Assembly: GCA_022701365.1 (NCBI GenBank)
Contig: JAKUHH010000026.1
Location: 124,001-188,000, forward strand
Origin: Mycocentrospora acerina
Lineage: Eukaryota > Ascomycota > Dothideomycetes > Pleosporales
Direction of reading: 5' to 3'
DNA: 64,000 nucleotides
Under the pieces are notes generated by a model. It saw only the letters and a list, made by a program, of their open reading frames with translations, had not been told where the DNA came from and ran no database searches. Positions 11,095-21,448 of this stretch are shown here, piece after piece; within the stretch, counting starts at the first letter, position 1, and each line of letters opens with the position of its first letter. A program made the translations under genes and the position numbers.

Positions 11095-11801
11095 ATATTT
11101 GAGTTTCTGTGCACTCGATTGGGAACCTAAGTAGAGCTTTGTTTTGATAGATCCAGCATTATAGACCAAATAGACAAAGACACCAGCGATGGTGTTGTGT
11201 AGTTGACCAGACTTTAGAGTTGCACTCCACCTCGTATCTTTTCATGGAAACTCTACCTAGCTCAAACGCTCGAGCTAGGATCGTAAGCACCCATAAGCAG
11301 TGCTGCAACTATCGATTTGCGGTGTAAACACCATGACGCCACCGTATCATTGCCAACATGGCACCAAACGAGCAGCTTGACTAGAATGAGACTTGAGTGT
11401 GTGTGGAGGCTAGCTTATTCATGCAGAATTGTGAATTATTAGATTCCTGTTGCGGTCGGGCCTTGCTTGTTTGGGTAGTTCGCGATACAAATACGATGTT
11501 GTGTGCCACGGTTTTGCAGGGCAACATGCAGGGCAAAGAGGGGATTAATCGGATACAACGTCATGGTACTGCGGATCGACGTGCGTGTGCACGCCTGACC
11601 CATAATGTGCACGTAACCTCACACAAAGGCCGGCATCGGGCTGGATGGAGGCGCGAGTGAAAAGGCTGGGAACAAAGAGGGCTGGAAATGTTCTAAAAGT
11701 ATATATACTAGAGCCGTCATTGTGCAAAAAGCTGCTCCACCATTCACACGAATACCACCTTCAGCGTACTCACCACAATTCATTGTATACCATATCCCAC
11801 C
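11095..11801. other. Intergenic between A-T-R reductase and secreted-protein gene
   Basis: About 700 bp without a supported gene. An inverted repeat with 8-bp arms and an 8-nt loop (arms 11256-11263 and 11272-11279, cctagctc/gagctagg) lies about 160 bp after the reductase stop. The 3' part is the promoter of the small secreted-protein gene. Confidence 0.5.
11700..11707 (+). promoter_or_regulatory. TATA element of the secreted-protein gene
   Basis: TATATATA lies in a 12-bp palindrome (agtatatatact, 11698-11709) about 95 bp upstream of the ATG at 11802. The spacing fits a fungal core promoter of an inducible, highly expressed gene. Function is inferred from sequence and position only. Confidence 0.5.
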
Positions 11802-12419
11802 ATGAAGTACACACTCCCCTTCTCCATTCTTGCGCTCGCAACATCTACAACCGCACAATTCTACAACGTAACATCTGCGCCCTTCTACCTACTCGTAACC
11901 GGCGGGACTAAAAACTCCACCCTCTCCACCTGTCACACCGGCGCAGCGCTAGAATCCCTCTGCCTTTCGCGCAGCAACACAACCTCAAAGCCCAACCTCT
12001 CAAACCCCACAACATTCGCCTTCAACACCTCCTCCTCGGCCTTCACTCCCAACACGACGCTCGGCACACCCGGCATCTTGACTTGGTTCCTCCCCACAAC
12101 GTCTGGGGACATACCGTCCAGCGCACGATTCAGCTACGATCCCACAACCGACATTACGATTCCAATTCTGAGTCCGGGAGACGAAAATGCGCAGATTCTG
12201 GCGTTTGACAGTAGCAACAAGTTGAATGTGCAGGGATACATAGATTGGAGTGCGAACCCGCCGAATGCAACAGGACAGACGATGGCGTATTACCGGTGGT
12301 ATGCCTGCACGACGTACTATGCAGGATACGTCTATGAGAATTTGGCGTGGGGGTTGGGAGCGAATGGAGTGGAGAACCCGACGTGTGTGAGTGTTAGTGT
12401 TCAGAGGGTGTTTGTTTGA
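11802..12419 (+). CDS. Small secreted glycoprotein, unknown function (possibly DUF7907-type)
   Basis: Intronless gene of 205 residues. The N-terminus (MKYTLPFSILALATSTTAQF) is a classic signal peptide, with cleavage expected after about residue 18. The mature protein has several N-glycosylation sequons (NVT, NST, NTT, NTS, NAT) and four cysteines (in STCHTG, SLCLS, YACTT and PTCVS), enough for two disulfides. It is rich in Ser, Thr and Asn. The layout SAPFYLLV..CHTGAALESLCLS is a pattern I associate from memory with a family of ascomycete secreted proteins of unknown function; a domain search must confirm it. A TATA element lies about 95 bp upstream. No catalytic motif was recognised. It is probably a cell-wall or extracellular protein; an effector role cannot be claimed from sequence. 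Confidence 0.85.
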   Translation: MKYTLPFSILALATSTTAQFYNVTSAPFYLLVTGGTKNSTLSTCHTGAALESLCLSRSNTTSKPNLSNPTTFAFNTSSSAFTPNTTLGTPGILTWFLPTTSGDIPSSARFSYDPTTDITIPILSPGDENAQILAFDSSNKLNVQGYIDWSANPPNATGQTMAYYRWYACTTYYAGYVYENLAWGLGANGVENPTCVSVSVQRVFV

Positions 12420-12815
12420 TACATGACCATGGGGAGGCCGCGATGATGAAATAGATATGAGCGATTGCGGCAATAATGACTTAATGTAGTAATGTTACGA
12501 TCACATAGAATATGAAGCATGATATCTCTTGCCCTTTGTTGCTCTGTGGTTGCCTTGCGTGGTATGGACGATTAGTCCCGTCTTCTGTCGAAGATGGAAG
12601 TCGCACCTAGAAGGTGTGTGCTACATCAACAAGCTGACTTTTGAGTGACCTTTTCTCTCTTCCGCCACGGAATATCAAGCATCATTAGGGCCCATAATCA
12701 TTAAACGGCCTCGTTACTGTCAATACATTTGAGGAACACACAGAGTACTCATCACCCGCCTCCTACATATCACTTGATATTTATCGCCCAGACCTGCCTA
12801 CTACACAGGTCAGCC
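12420..12815. other. Intergenic
   Basis: About 400 bp between two plus-strand genes. It holds the 3' flank of the secreted-protein gene and the promoter of the membrane protein. No RNA gene or repeat was recognised. Confidence 0.5.
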
Positions 12816-13548
12816 ATGACCTCAATCCTTTTTCCAATTCCTGTAGCAGACAACAAGACGAGAAACGGCCTCATTAGTGGTCTCGCCGCTGCGCTCGCCA
12901 CAATTCTGTCAGTACCTCCAGACCACCATGCGACACACACTCCCACTGACACCATTCTCATAACTTCAACCTCCAAGCTAACACAAACACAGCGGTCTCC
13001 TCCTCCTTTTATGCTGCTGCCTCCGACGTAACCGAAATAGCAAGGACGAGGAACCTCTTGCGCGAAAGGAAGATCCAGAAGACGCCCCCGTCGTGACAAC
13101 TACCCAGATGCTCGAACCTGTACGTCAACCCACCATGGATCCCATTCCTGAGCAGTCTGTCGAAGAGAGTGTACCCATGGTCGTTCAACGCAGCGTCTCT
13201 GAACCTCCTCCACACGAGATGAGACCATCCACTCCTCGAGGATTGAGTATCGGGAAGGATGAGAGGTCGTCGTCTTCATCGCCTTCTCCTCCCAAGTCGC
13301 GGAAATCAAGCATCTTTCCAGATGTGCTTACGTCGCGTAAGCCCAGCGTGGTTCCTGAATCCCCTGCAGTGCGAGAGCCTAGTGTTGGGTCTGGACAGGG
13401 ACGGGATGTTAGTTCAGTACTGCAGGAGGTGCAGAACGGTGTAAAGGTGGAGGAGCGTGTGCCAACGCCACCAGTTCGTGTTGCTACTCTGCCGCTCCCT
13501 GGACGGGTGGCGACAGTGCCGGTGCCAGTGCGTGCGGCGGAGGTATAG
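12816..13548 (+). CDS. Single-pass membrane protein with Ser/Pro-rich cytosolic tail, unknown function
   Basis: Two exons (intron 12908-12992, with a GCTAAC branch site at 12978-12983) give 215 residues. Splicing joins the halves of one strong membrane segment, GLAAALATILGLLLLLCCCL, followed at once by basic residues RRNRNSK. This is a stop-transfer pattern, so the C-terminal part is probably cytosolic. The rest is low-complexity and rich in Ser, Pro, Glu and Val, with several SP and RxxS sites. The fact that splicing completes the membrane helix supports the intron. An upstream in-frame start at 12729 would add 29 residues; the ATG chosen sits closer to the hydrophobic part. No family was recognised; it resembles many fungal Ser-rich single-TM proteins in layout only. 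Confidence 0.7.
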
Positions 13549-13868
13549 TAAGTTCAGTGTATAACGAGGTGGATGGTCTTGTGGGTTGACGTTTCCTGTT
13601 TGTGTTTGACGGACTGGTTTATTTTTCGTTTGTCTGGTTCAACAAGCTTGATGTCTTTTCGTAATGGAGTAATTCTATATTCTTATGTTCATGGTCTCGT
13701 TTTTTATTCTTGGTCTCATTGATAGCTTTTTTTCCCATCGATGTCGTCTTCGTTTTAGTCTGGGAGGGGGATTCGACGTCCCAAGCATCCATCCTCTATA
13801 CATGTACACACCCACAAGATAATCACAGGACGCACTGAAACCACGCCACCTTGTCTGCATCCGCACAC
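13549..13868. other. Convergent intergenic region
   Basis: About 320 bp between the 3' ends of the membrane-protein gene (+) and the SET gene (-). It is T-rich on the plus strand near 13610-13750, as expected for 3' untranslated sequence. No other feature was seen. Confidence 0.5.
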
Positions 13869-13906
13869 CTACACCACCTCCCCGCCATGATTACCAGCAT
13901 CTTCAC

Positions 13907-13939
<33 letters not shown>

Positions 13940-16149
13940 ACATCCACCGCTCATCTTCCCCACCAACAAACACATACATGCCCTCCTGCCCCTCGACCCC
14001 CACACCCCTCTCACCCACAACGCTCATCGCCCACATGACCACCCTAACACTGATATTCTCCGTCCCAGCCTGCAAAAACACCCGCGCCGTCTCGCCACCA
14101 AGCCGCCGCGTTATATCCGCGAGGTCCATGTCGTCGAGAATCTCGAGTGGCGACTCGGGCTCCGAGGCTGATTTATGCGAGTCCGAGGGGGCAGATGGGC
14201 GGACAAACAACGATAGGTTCTCGTCAATGTACGAGTATGTGTCTGGGTCGTCGATGCCTTGTTCTAGTGGGGGGAGGGGGTGGGATTTTAGGAGGAGGGA
14301 GAGGAAAGATGGAGAAGATGTAGATGTGGATGTAGATGTGGATGTGGGGGGTTGGGGTTGGGGTTGAGTGAGGGTTAGGAGGAGGAAAGTGGTGAGGAGG
14401 AGGGTCCAGGGTAGAGGGTTGTTGGTATTATTTGGGAGTTGGGAGGTTTGCAGCGCAGAGGTGAAGTGCTGGGAGTGTGTTGGGAAGAGGGTGTTTAGGG
14501 TGGAGAGACCGTCGGGGAGGGAGAGGAGCGGGGTGGTGGTGGTGGTTCCAGGGCGGAGGGGGAGGAGGAGGGAAGAGATTGCGGCGCGAAGCTCTGTGGA
14601 TATGGAGTGGATGATTGTGGCTTGTTGGTCGCGGTAGGATTTTGCGTAGGCTTGCTTGGAGTTTTTGGGAGTGAGTGGCGTAGTTAGAGGGAGGGTGGCG
14701 GCACGCTGTGAAATTGCCTGGTGGAGGAAATTGAGGACTTTGAAGGTTACAAGTTGGCCCGGGTGGGCAGGGGTAAGTGAGGAAATGGCAATGTCCTGAG
14801 AGAGGAGGCATTGGATGAAGAAGAAGTGGATGATGTAAGGGGGAATGCCGCGGAAGAAGGGGACATTGTTTTCGTAGCGGCCAAAGGGGTGGCCTTTGGG
14901 GCGAAGAAAATGTTGTTCATTGTTGGGGTCATTGGCTAGGAAGGATGGGGACATGCCAAAGGGGACATTTTCGGGGCGTAAAAGGCCAATTTCTTGGGCG
15001 TGTTCGAGGAGCATAGGTGGAAAGGCAAGTTTAAGAGCGAATTGCTCAATGGGGTTGGAGGGGAGACAGAAGCCATAGCCAAGAAGGAGCTCATCGTTTT
15101 GTTTCGGGGCATAGTTGTTGAATAGCTCGTCGCCTGGTTTGAAGTTGGGGGCGTCGAGGCACTTCAGCGTAAAGGAGTGGTAGGGCTGGAAGTCCCATTC
15201 TACCTTTGCGGAGACGGAGTGATTTAGGATGTCGATGACGGGGAAGAGAATGGGGGTTGTTTCCTGATCGGGAAGGATGTGCGTAGATATGAAAGCGCGC
15301 GAGGTGAAGATTGTAGCAGCCCATAAGAGAAGCTCACTATACGTCGTTAGCACGCCGCCTACGATGTGATTGTAGATTTGGTCATGCGTCAGGAAATTCA
15401 ATAAGCTCTCCCCGGCTCATGTATGTAGCATGTCGCGGTATTGTTTTGTCTCAGCGCCACGACGGCGTACAGGGTCACAGCATGTGGCTTGATTGGACGA
15501 GCATGGTACAAAAAAAAAGACACAGGTCGCCTCGATTCAAGAGGGACCATAGGCAGACTTACAAGTGTATCTCGTCAGCCATGGCAATTCCAGCTTCTCG
15601 CATGACATGTATGGCCTGCTCCCATTGCCTGCGCATCTCTGCCTTTCTCTCTTTAGCGGCAGGTGCTAGACTGGTCCCTGCAAGAAAGGCAAAGTCTTCT
15701 TGGTCAAACCAAAGCGGAGTAGTCATGTCCTCTGGCGCCGGCAGACAGGCAATGTACGGATGCCACGGTGAGTCCTTGCCTTTGTTGCGCTGTTCAATCA
15801 GGAGGAGATGGGTGAGAATGTGATCTGGAATCTTGCCTCGACATTGCTGTAGACAGCTGTCAATGTGAATGATTTCCTTTTGGTTTACATCTAGATTGAG
15901 ACGGGAAAGTGTGAGCTTCAGGGGGCAGGACGCCACGTTTGGCGAGCTCGCTGCTTTTCGAGCTCGCATGTGGAAGCCGCGTGCCTGACTGAAGAGGATG
16001 TGGACATCAGGACTCAGCCAGCCGCCATGTTGAGTATACCACTGGAGCAATTCTTCAGCCAATGGATGGGGCTTGGAGGCCTGTCCTGATTCTTGACTCT
16101 GATCAACTGCATCATCTTCAATGGATGATTGGCGTTGGCCTGGTGACAT
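13869..16149 (-). CDS. SET-domain protein lysine methyltransferase, SETD3/Rubisco-LSMT class
   Basis: Two exons (intron 15337-15562) give 684 residues. The N-terminal half starts with WYTQHGGWLSPDVHILF, typical of this split SET class. Exon 2 carries LLLWAATIFTSRAF, then ILFPVIDILNHS with the NH motif that binds S-adenosylmethionine, and NNYAPKQNDELLLGYGF with the conserved tyrosine and YGF end. Members methylate lysine or histidine on ribosomal proteins, actin or other non-histone targets (family knowledge). The acceptor at 15337 follows a good GCTAAC branch site and yields the compact IHFELLLWA join. An alternative acceptor at 15406 stays in frame and gives 707 residues with an untypical insert. 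The C-terminus has a run of ten Asp encoded by a CAT/ATG-type microsatellite. Confidence 0.88.
13907..13939. repeat. (CAT)11 microsatellite coding for poly-Asp
   Basis: Eleven uninterrupted CAT units on the plus strand. On the minus strand they encode the ten-Asp run near the C-terminus of the SET protein. The tract lies in the open reading frame, so unit changes alter tail length without shifting the frame. Confidence 0.9.
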
Positions 16150-17873
16150 GACGAAGATTGCTGACGATAGCCTTGCAGTGTGCGTGTAAGCCTTTTAGTG
16201 TTCGTCCGTAATAAAAGTCCGACTCTAGAAGAGGCCAGGCTAACGTGGATGCTAAACGGTGCACGATGCACTCGGTCGTTCAGCTGACGAAAAGCTCGGT
16301 TACGGCTGACGAAAAAGTTTGCGAGGTACGCAGAGGACGGATGCCGACGGAGCCGGGCAAATACTGGGTGCGAAGATCGAAGCCAGGATGCAGGCTGCCT
16401 GATGCGGAGTCGGATCGATTGACGAACCGACACGCACGAGAGACGACGGTGTGCAGGACAGGTGCAGCACCAGTGTGAAGAGAGAACTGGCCAAGCCAGG
16501 TCAGATGTGGTGTGGTGTATAGGGCTGGGTTATTGAGCGAGTCATCTGAGGAAGTTGTTGCGCATGGCTCGTTGTCCAAGATGGTTTGGCATGGCAGCGT
16601 CACAGAAGTCACAGAGGGCGTTAAGCTTTACGGTGCTCCAAACGGCTCGCTTAGCGAACGGGCTGTAGCAGGACAGTAGGGTTTCGTCGAGCGTGTTGCA
16701 GGTCGTGCAATGGCAGTGTTAGGCGTGCTTTCATTCGAAGCCACAAACGCTTCATGAGATCTGCTCTAACGGAGCAAGCGATGCAGCCAATAAGTCGCTC
16801 TCGGTGCAGAAGTAAACAAAGACGGCAGCTTGGTACTCAATTCAAGCCAACCGCTCAACGACGCGCGATACGAAGTCGCACATGCAGCCGGATGCGAGCG
16901 GACATGGAGGCGGACGCTATCACTCATGGCTGCTCTCATGACAACCGTCTGCGAAAGCGATGCAAGGGAAAGATAGTACAAGGCCCGATGGCGTCGTCAC
17001 GGTGAAGCAGCCAGCAAGGTAAAAACTGCCGGGCAGGGAGCAGAGGCGGCCAAGCGAACCGCCGCCGAAAGTGGTCGCAAGGGCGAGGGGGGAGGCTAGC
17101 CGGATGTGCATGAAACAAGCAAGATGAGCAAATCAAAACAGCCCATGTGCGACGAGCTTGGCCGGATGCGTGTCGAGCGGTGGTTTCGAAGACGACAATG
17201 CACGCAGGCGTAGATCGCGGGACGGTGGACGACGGACGGTGAGCCAGGCCGGGGAGCAACGTGGTGCTTGGTGCGGACGTAACTAAAAGAAAGGGCCCCC
17301 CCGTTGCGCGAGGGCGAGAATAGATTTGCCTGGTCGAGCAAGCAGACGTCAAGCCGACCCTCCGCCAGCATTTGGCCCCCCATAACTGCACAGTGCTGCT
17401 GCCCGTCCAGACGCACTCGGAGAGACGACTGGTCCTTTGTGAATGGGTGCAAGCCAGAGGAGCGTCATTGGCTGCCGCAACCCTGCATAAGAGCCCAAGG
17501 GGCATCTCTGTTAGCTGTTAGCTGTGGCTTGTAAGTCGACTCTTTTTCTGTTGCATGTTCGCGCGCTCGCTAGCAACATGGCCAAACACGACGACCGCAC
17601 GTCCCCTCGGCGCCGTCCTGGCCTTCATCTCACTGCACGCCGTCGCCGTCGCAGGCAGAGGGGGCGGCGTGCTGGTGCTGGTGCTGATGCTGATGCTCCC
17701 CTATTGCACCTCGTCCACACCTACAACTAGAACTAGAACTGCACCCATACACCCCCCGTACACCCCATACGCCCCATACACCATATACACCATCCACTTG
17801 CTGTCCCTCACGTCGTCGACGACAGATACTAAGAACGCCGCAGCATGCCACGCCCCGCGCCATAACCAGAGCT
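16150..17873. other. GC-rich intergenic region, no gene recognised
   Basis: About 1.7 kb between the divergent starts of the SET gene and the 687-residue protein. Several open frames of 60-190 codons exist on both strands, but they overlap each other, lack recognisable domains and reflect high GC content. The 3' end (17530-17873) is C-rich leader-like sequence with repeated tac/cat motifs. Confidence 0.5.
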
Positions 17874-19937
17874 ATGCTTGCCATGTTAACCCCAGACGCC
17901 TCGCCCGCCCGCTCGCCCTCGGCGCCGCCCACGACCAGCAATGTGTCGTACCTCGCGCAGATGCCTCTTGCCCTGCTGGGCTCGTACCTGCGCGGCCAGA
18001 CGCCCTCGCCCGCCCACGCCAGCCAGGCCGTGAGCCAGGTCGACTCGGGGACTGCGACGCCGCAGAAGTACCCTTCACCTGCACCTGCATCTGCATCTGA
18101 CATGCCCGCCGCCCACGACACCCCCATCGCCTCGCTCCCACACTCGCTCTCCCACTCCCACCCGCACTCGCGACGCACCTCGACCAGCAGCAGCAGCGCC
18201 GCCACCGACGACAGGCCCAAGAAGCGCGCCCCCCGCCCAAAGACGTCGTACCTCATCGCCCAGCCGCCGCCCACCGTCAACCCCTACTCCAAGCTCCACA
18301 TCCGCCCCAAGATCCTCCTGCAGCTGCACCAGGTCCTCGCCGCTGGCCGTCCAAAGCCCGAGTACGACGTCGTCCCCTTCTCGCTCCTCGAGGCGCGCGC
18401 AACACGACGCCTGGCGCGAGCCTTCAACACCAGGGAACGCCTGGGTCACAACGACCTCTTCATCGTCAAGGCCAACGACTACGGCAGCAAGAGCGACAAG
18501 GCGACGACCGACGACGAGCGATGGAGTTCGAGGGAGGTCATAGGCGTCATCTCCCCCGGCAAGACGGACAAGGGCATCATATGTCCTGGCAAGACGGACA
18601 AGGCCGTGCCTGGCAAGGCTGAGATCTGCATGGACGATGGGACCAGCCGTTGGGAGGTGACCAACCTACCCAACGGAGGCTACGAGTTCAACACCGTAAA
18701 CGACCACGGTCTGGCACAAAAGGCCCGCTGGGTCCTCAAACCCTCCGCCTCCCGCCGCTGGTCAGGCGTGTCCTCTGCTTCACAACCCTCGGCTGGCCCA
18801 GAGGACAACAAGAAGTTTACCTTTAGCACAATCAGCGCCGACTCGAGACGCCATCCCATCATTGCCACCCTGACCCGCGCCCGCATCGACGTGCTGGATT
18901 CATATGCGATACCCTCAGCCACGTCGCCTTCTACCCCTAGTCATCTCTCTTCAGCACAGGAGTCAGTCCTTACCCCTGCGAGCATCGATATGGATTCTTT
19001 CATCGACATCCCTAGTGACCGTCTACCCATCCCAACCGATGATGCATTGCGCAAGTTTATAGTCGCGTCTGGAATCTGGGTCATTGCCCAAAACTGGACC
19101 CCAGACTACTCTACCATCTTGCCACCTGCTGTTCTGCCAAACACTCCCTCAACCTCTCGCCCATTGTGCAGTCGCACAGTCTCCATGTCGACTTTCATCC
19201 ACTCCCGCTCCTCCTCTCCGTCATCGACTTGCGACGAGAAGCACCGCTCGTTTCCAAAACTTATCAAAACAGGCACAAGTAGCCTATCTCGTAGACGACT
19301 AAGCTTCGATACTCCCCCTTCTCCCATGTCAACCAAAACAACAATGTCAACTCCTACGCCCGTGGTCAAATCACGTCCACGTCGTGCCAATTCTATTGCC
19401 ACGAGCAACCTCCACAGCATGTCTGGCAGCATGCGCAAACGCTACGCCCTCGCTTTCGAAAACAATATTCTCTCAGAGTCGGAAGAGGAAAAGCAAACCA
19501 AGCGCAGTGTCGAAATCCTTCGCGTAAAGGAATTAGCTCTGGAACAACCTTCAATTGAACTCCCCGACATGGATCCTAAACTCGCCCCTACACCCATCGA
19601 TACACCTCGCCCAGTGACCCCTACCCTCCGAGTACCCGACTCCTCACGTGAACGTAAAACTCAATCAGCATACAATCCCGTTACTACCACTGGCATGTGG
19701 GATTCTGGCGTCGCCGAGGGGCCCGGTCTCAAAGCGCGATCGACGAGTATGTATGTCATGAATGAGCGGAAGCGGAAGCAAGAGAAGAAGCGGGGGAGGG
19801 GTGCTGAAAAAGAAAAGGAAGTCGTGACCAGAGAAATGGAAAAAGAGAGGGATTCCGACTACGGCTCCAAAGCAAAAATGGACTGGGCGCGGTTCAAAAA
19901 TGGAGTCAAGTGTCTATTCAGACGGTCTACTTGTTGA
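17874..19937 (+). CDS. Conserved fungal protein of unknown function, Ser-rich, 687 residues
   Basis: Intronless gene of 687 residues. The N-terminal 120 residues are low-complexity (Ser, Pro, His, Thr) ending in a basic stretch, RPKKRAPRPK. A more ordered block begins at PYSKLHIRPKILLQLHQV and LLEARATRRLARAF. A second block near residues 255-345 contains RWEVTNLPNGGYEF, ARWVLKP and FTFSTISADSRRHPIIATLTRARIDVLDSY. This reads as a beta-rich unit and looks like a part kept across ascomycetes (impression from memory, not a search). The C-terminal third has many SP/TP sites and a Lys/Arg/Glu-rich helix (KRKQEKKRGRGAEKEKE). There is no signal peptide, membrane segment or catalytic motif. It is probably an intracellular regulatory or scaffold protein; no function is assigned. 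Confidence 0.85.
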   Translation: MLAMLTPDASPARSPSAPPTTSNVSYLAQMPLALLGSYLRGQTPSPAHASQAVSQVDSGTATPQKYPSPAPASASDMPAAHDTPIASLPHSLSHSHPHSRRTSTSSSSAATDDRPKKRAPRPKTSYLIAQPPPTVNPYSKLHIRPKILLQLHQVLAAGRPKPEYDVVPFSLLEARATRRLARAFNTRERLGHNDLFIVKANDYGSKSDKATTDDERWSSREVIGVISPGKTDKGIICPGKTDKAVPGKAEICMDDGTSRWEVTNLPNGGYEFNTVNDHGLAQKARWVLKPSASRRWSGVSSASQPSAGPEDNKKFTFSTISADSRRHPIIATLTRARIDVLDSYAIPSATSPSTPSHLSSAQESVLTPASIDMDSFIDIPSDRLPIPTDDALRKFIVASGIWVIAQNWTPDYSTILPPAVLPNTPSTSRPLCSRTVSMSTFIHSRSSSPSSTCDEKHRSFPKLIKTGTSSLSRRRLSFDTPPSPMSTKTTMSTPTPVVKSRPRRANSIATSNLHSMSGSMRKRYALAFENNILSESEEEKQTKRSVEILRVKELALEQPSIELPDMDPKLAPTPIDTPRPVTPTLRVPDSSRERKTQSAYNPVTTTGMWDSGVAEGPGLKARSTSMYVMNERKRKQEKKRGRGAEKEKEVVTREMEKERDSDYGSKAKMDWARFKNGVKCLFRRSTC

Positions 19938-21448
19938 TTTTGGTTCGTTGAATGGGCTGTATGATTTGATCTAGGTGAAAATGGTGGAAAACACGCCTTC
20001 CTGGCACAATCTCTCTCTCTCACACACTCTCTATCGCTCTCTCTCTCTCTCTCTTTTTCTTTTTGGACATTTCCCCTTGTTTGTACATGTAATCCACAGC
20101 ACGGCATGGCATGGCATAACACAACATAGCATGACGTGACGGTCTTGCACGAGGTCTCGTCTGGCGTTTTCTGCGACACTCTCCTTTTTCTTCTACACTT
20201 TTCTTTTCTTTCCATCCCTTTTCTCATTTCGGTCATCTTATTTTTTTTCTTACATTTCTTTCCCACTAGGAGTATATAGCATGGTATACGGTTAGGTGTA
20301 GGTATAAGTATCGGAGTTTTTTTGTGAATGTACTATTATTTTATTTTATTTTGTTTTCCAATAAAGAGATACCTCCTTCCTTTCTGGATTTGTTTCTTTT
20401 TTTATAATTGAAATTTTGACTTTCAAGCCAGTCACTCAAGTCATTTTTTAGCGCCTTTTTTTCCACCCGCCTATTTGAAGCGTTCTTGTCATTATAAATT
20501 CTTCTTTTTAAATCTATTGTGTTCGACACATGGATTACAAACTTGTGTATCTTTTTCGCGTTGACTCGCTCTTCTTCTTCTTGTTTCCAGTCATTCACGT
20601 TCTAAATTATAGCCAAGATTCGGGGGGGTTGATTTGATTTGATTTGATATGATATGATTCGATATAAATATCATTCGCTCTAATGATATTATTTTCTATT
20701 TTTATTTCCGAATGATTCTGCGTTTTTTAATTCGATTCGATTCGCTTCGATTCGATCAAATTTCAATCAAAATTTCCAAGGACCTTGATTACCTATCCAT
20801 CCATCCATCCATCCATCGCCTGATTGATTGATTACTCTTTCGTCTGCACGAACTACATACATGCACGCACCCTCCTTGGCACTAAAAAGAGATCCAAATT
20901 TTTTTTGCCGGCTGCTTCCTACCTACTTACTTACCTATCTACCTAGGCACGGGACGTCCCTGCCTGCCCCCTTGTCCTTTTTTTTTACATGTTTAAAACC
21001 ACTCAACCCCCTACCCCCTTCCCCCTTCCCCCTCTTCGTCCCGATTATCCGAGAATCCTTTCCTTCGGGTTCCGAAATCCGAGGATCGAGGTACCCCACT
21101 CCCCACTTTAAAGCAAGGTTCTGGATGCTGGATACTCCGAGATTCCGGAGTTGAAAGTTAAAAGTTGCAAGTTGAAATCGAGAGTTGAGAGTCGAGGAAT
21201 GAGAGTCGAGAGTTTGAAATCCCCTGCCGGGAGTTTGTGGATTGTGGGAGAAGAGTGTGGATGCATTTCGGAGGGGGGGGGGAGCTTGGACAGCGGGATA
21301 ATACGGGTTGGTAGTCTTGAGTGAGCGCACAACTCGGGTTGGAAGAGGGAGTGTTTCTTAACAAGAAACACCAGTTTATGACTGTAGTTGATCTCTATGG
21401 AATGACTTTGGACGCACATCTTTGTCAACAAGTCGTCTACCTCACCAC
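19938..21448. other. Low-complexity intergenic belt with microsatellites
   Basis: No gene was recognised in about 1.5 kb. It holds a CT-rich tract (20007-20056), TTGAT/TGATA-type repeats (20630-20665), ATTCG repeats (20729-20757), CCAT repeats (20793-20817), CTAC/TTAC-type repeats (20920-20945), C-rich tracts (21006-21035) and GAGAGT-like repeats (21178-21215). A poly-G run lies at about 21271-21280. Confidence 0.65.

Noticed and set aside
17555..18100. 181-codon plus-strand frame with a leader-like hydrophobic start
   Set aside because: It overlaps the start of the 687-residue gene in another frame, and its text is low-complexity His/Pro/Thr repeats.
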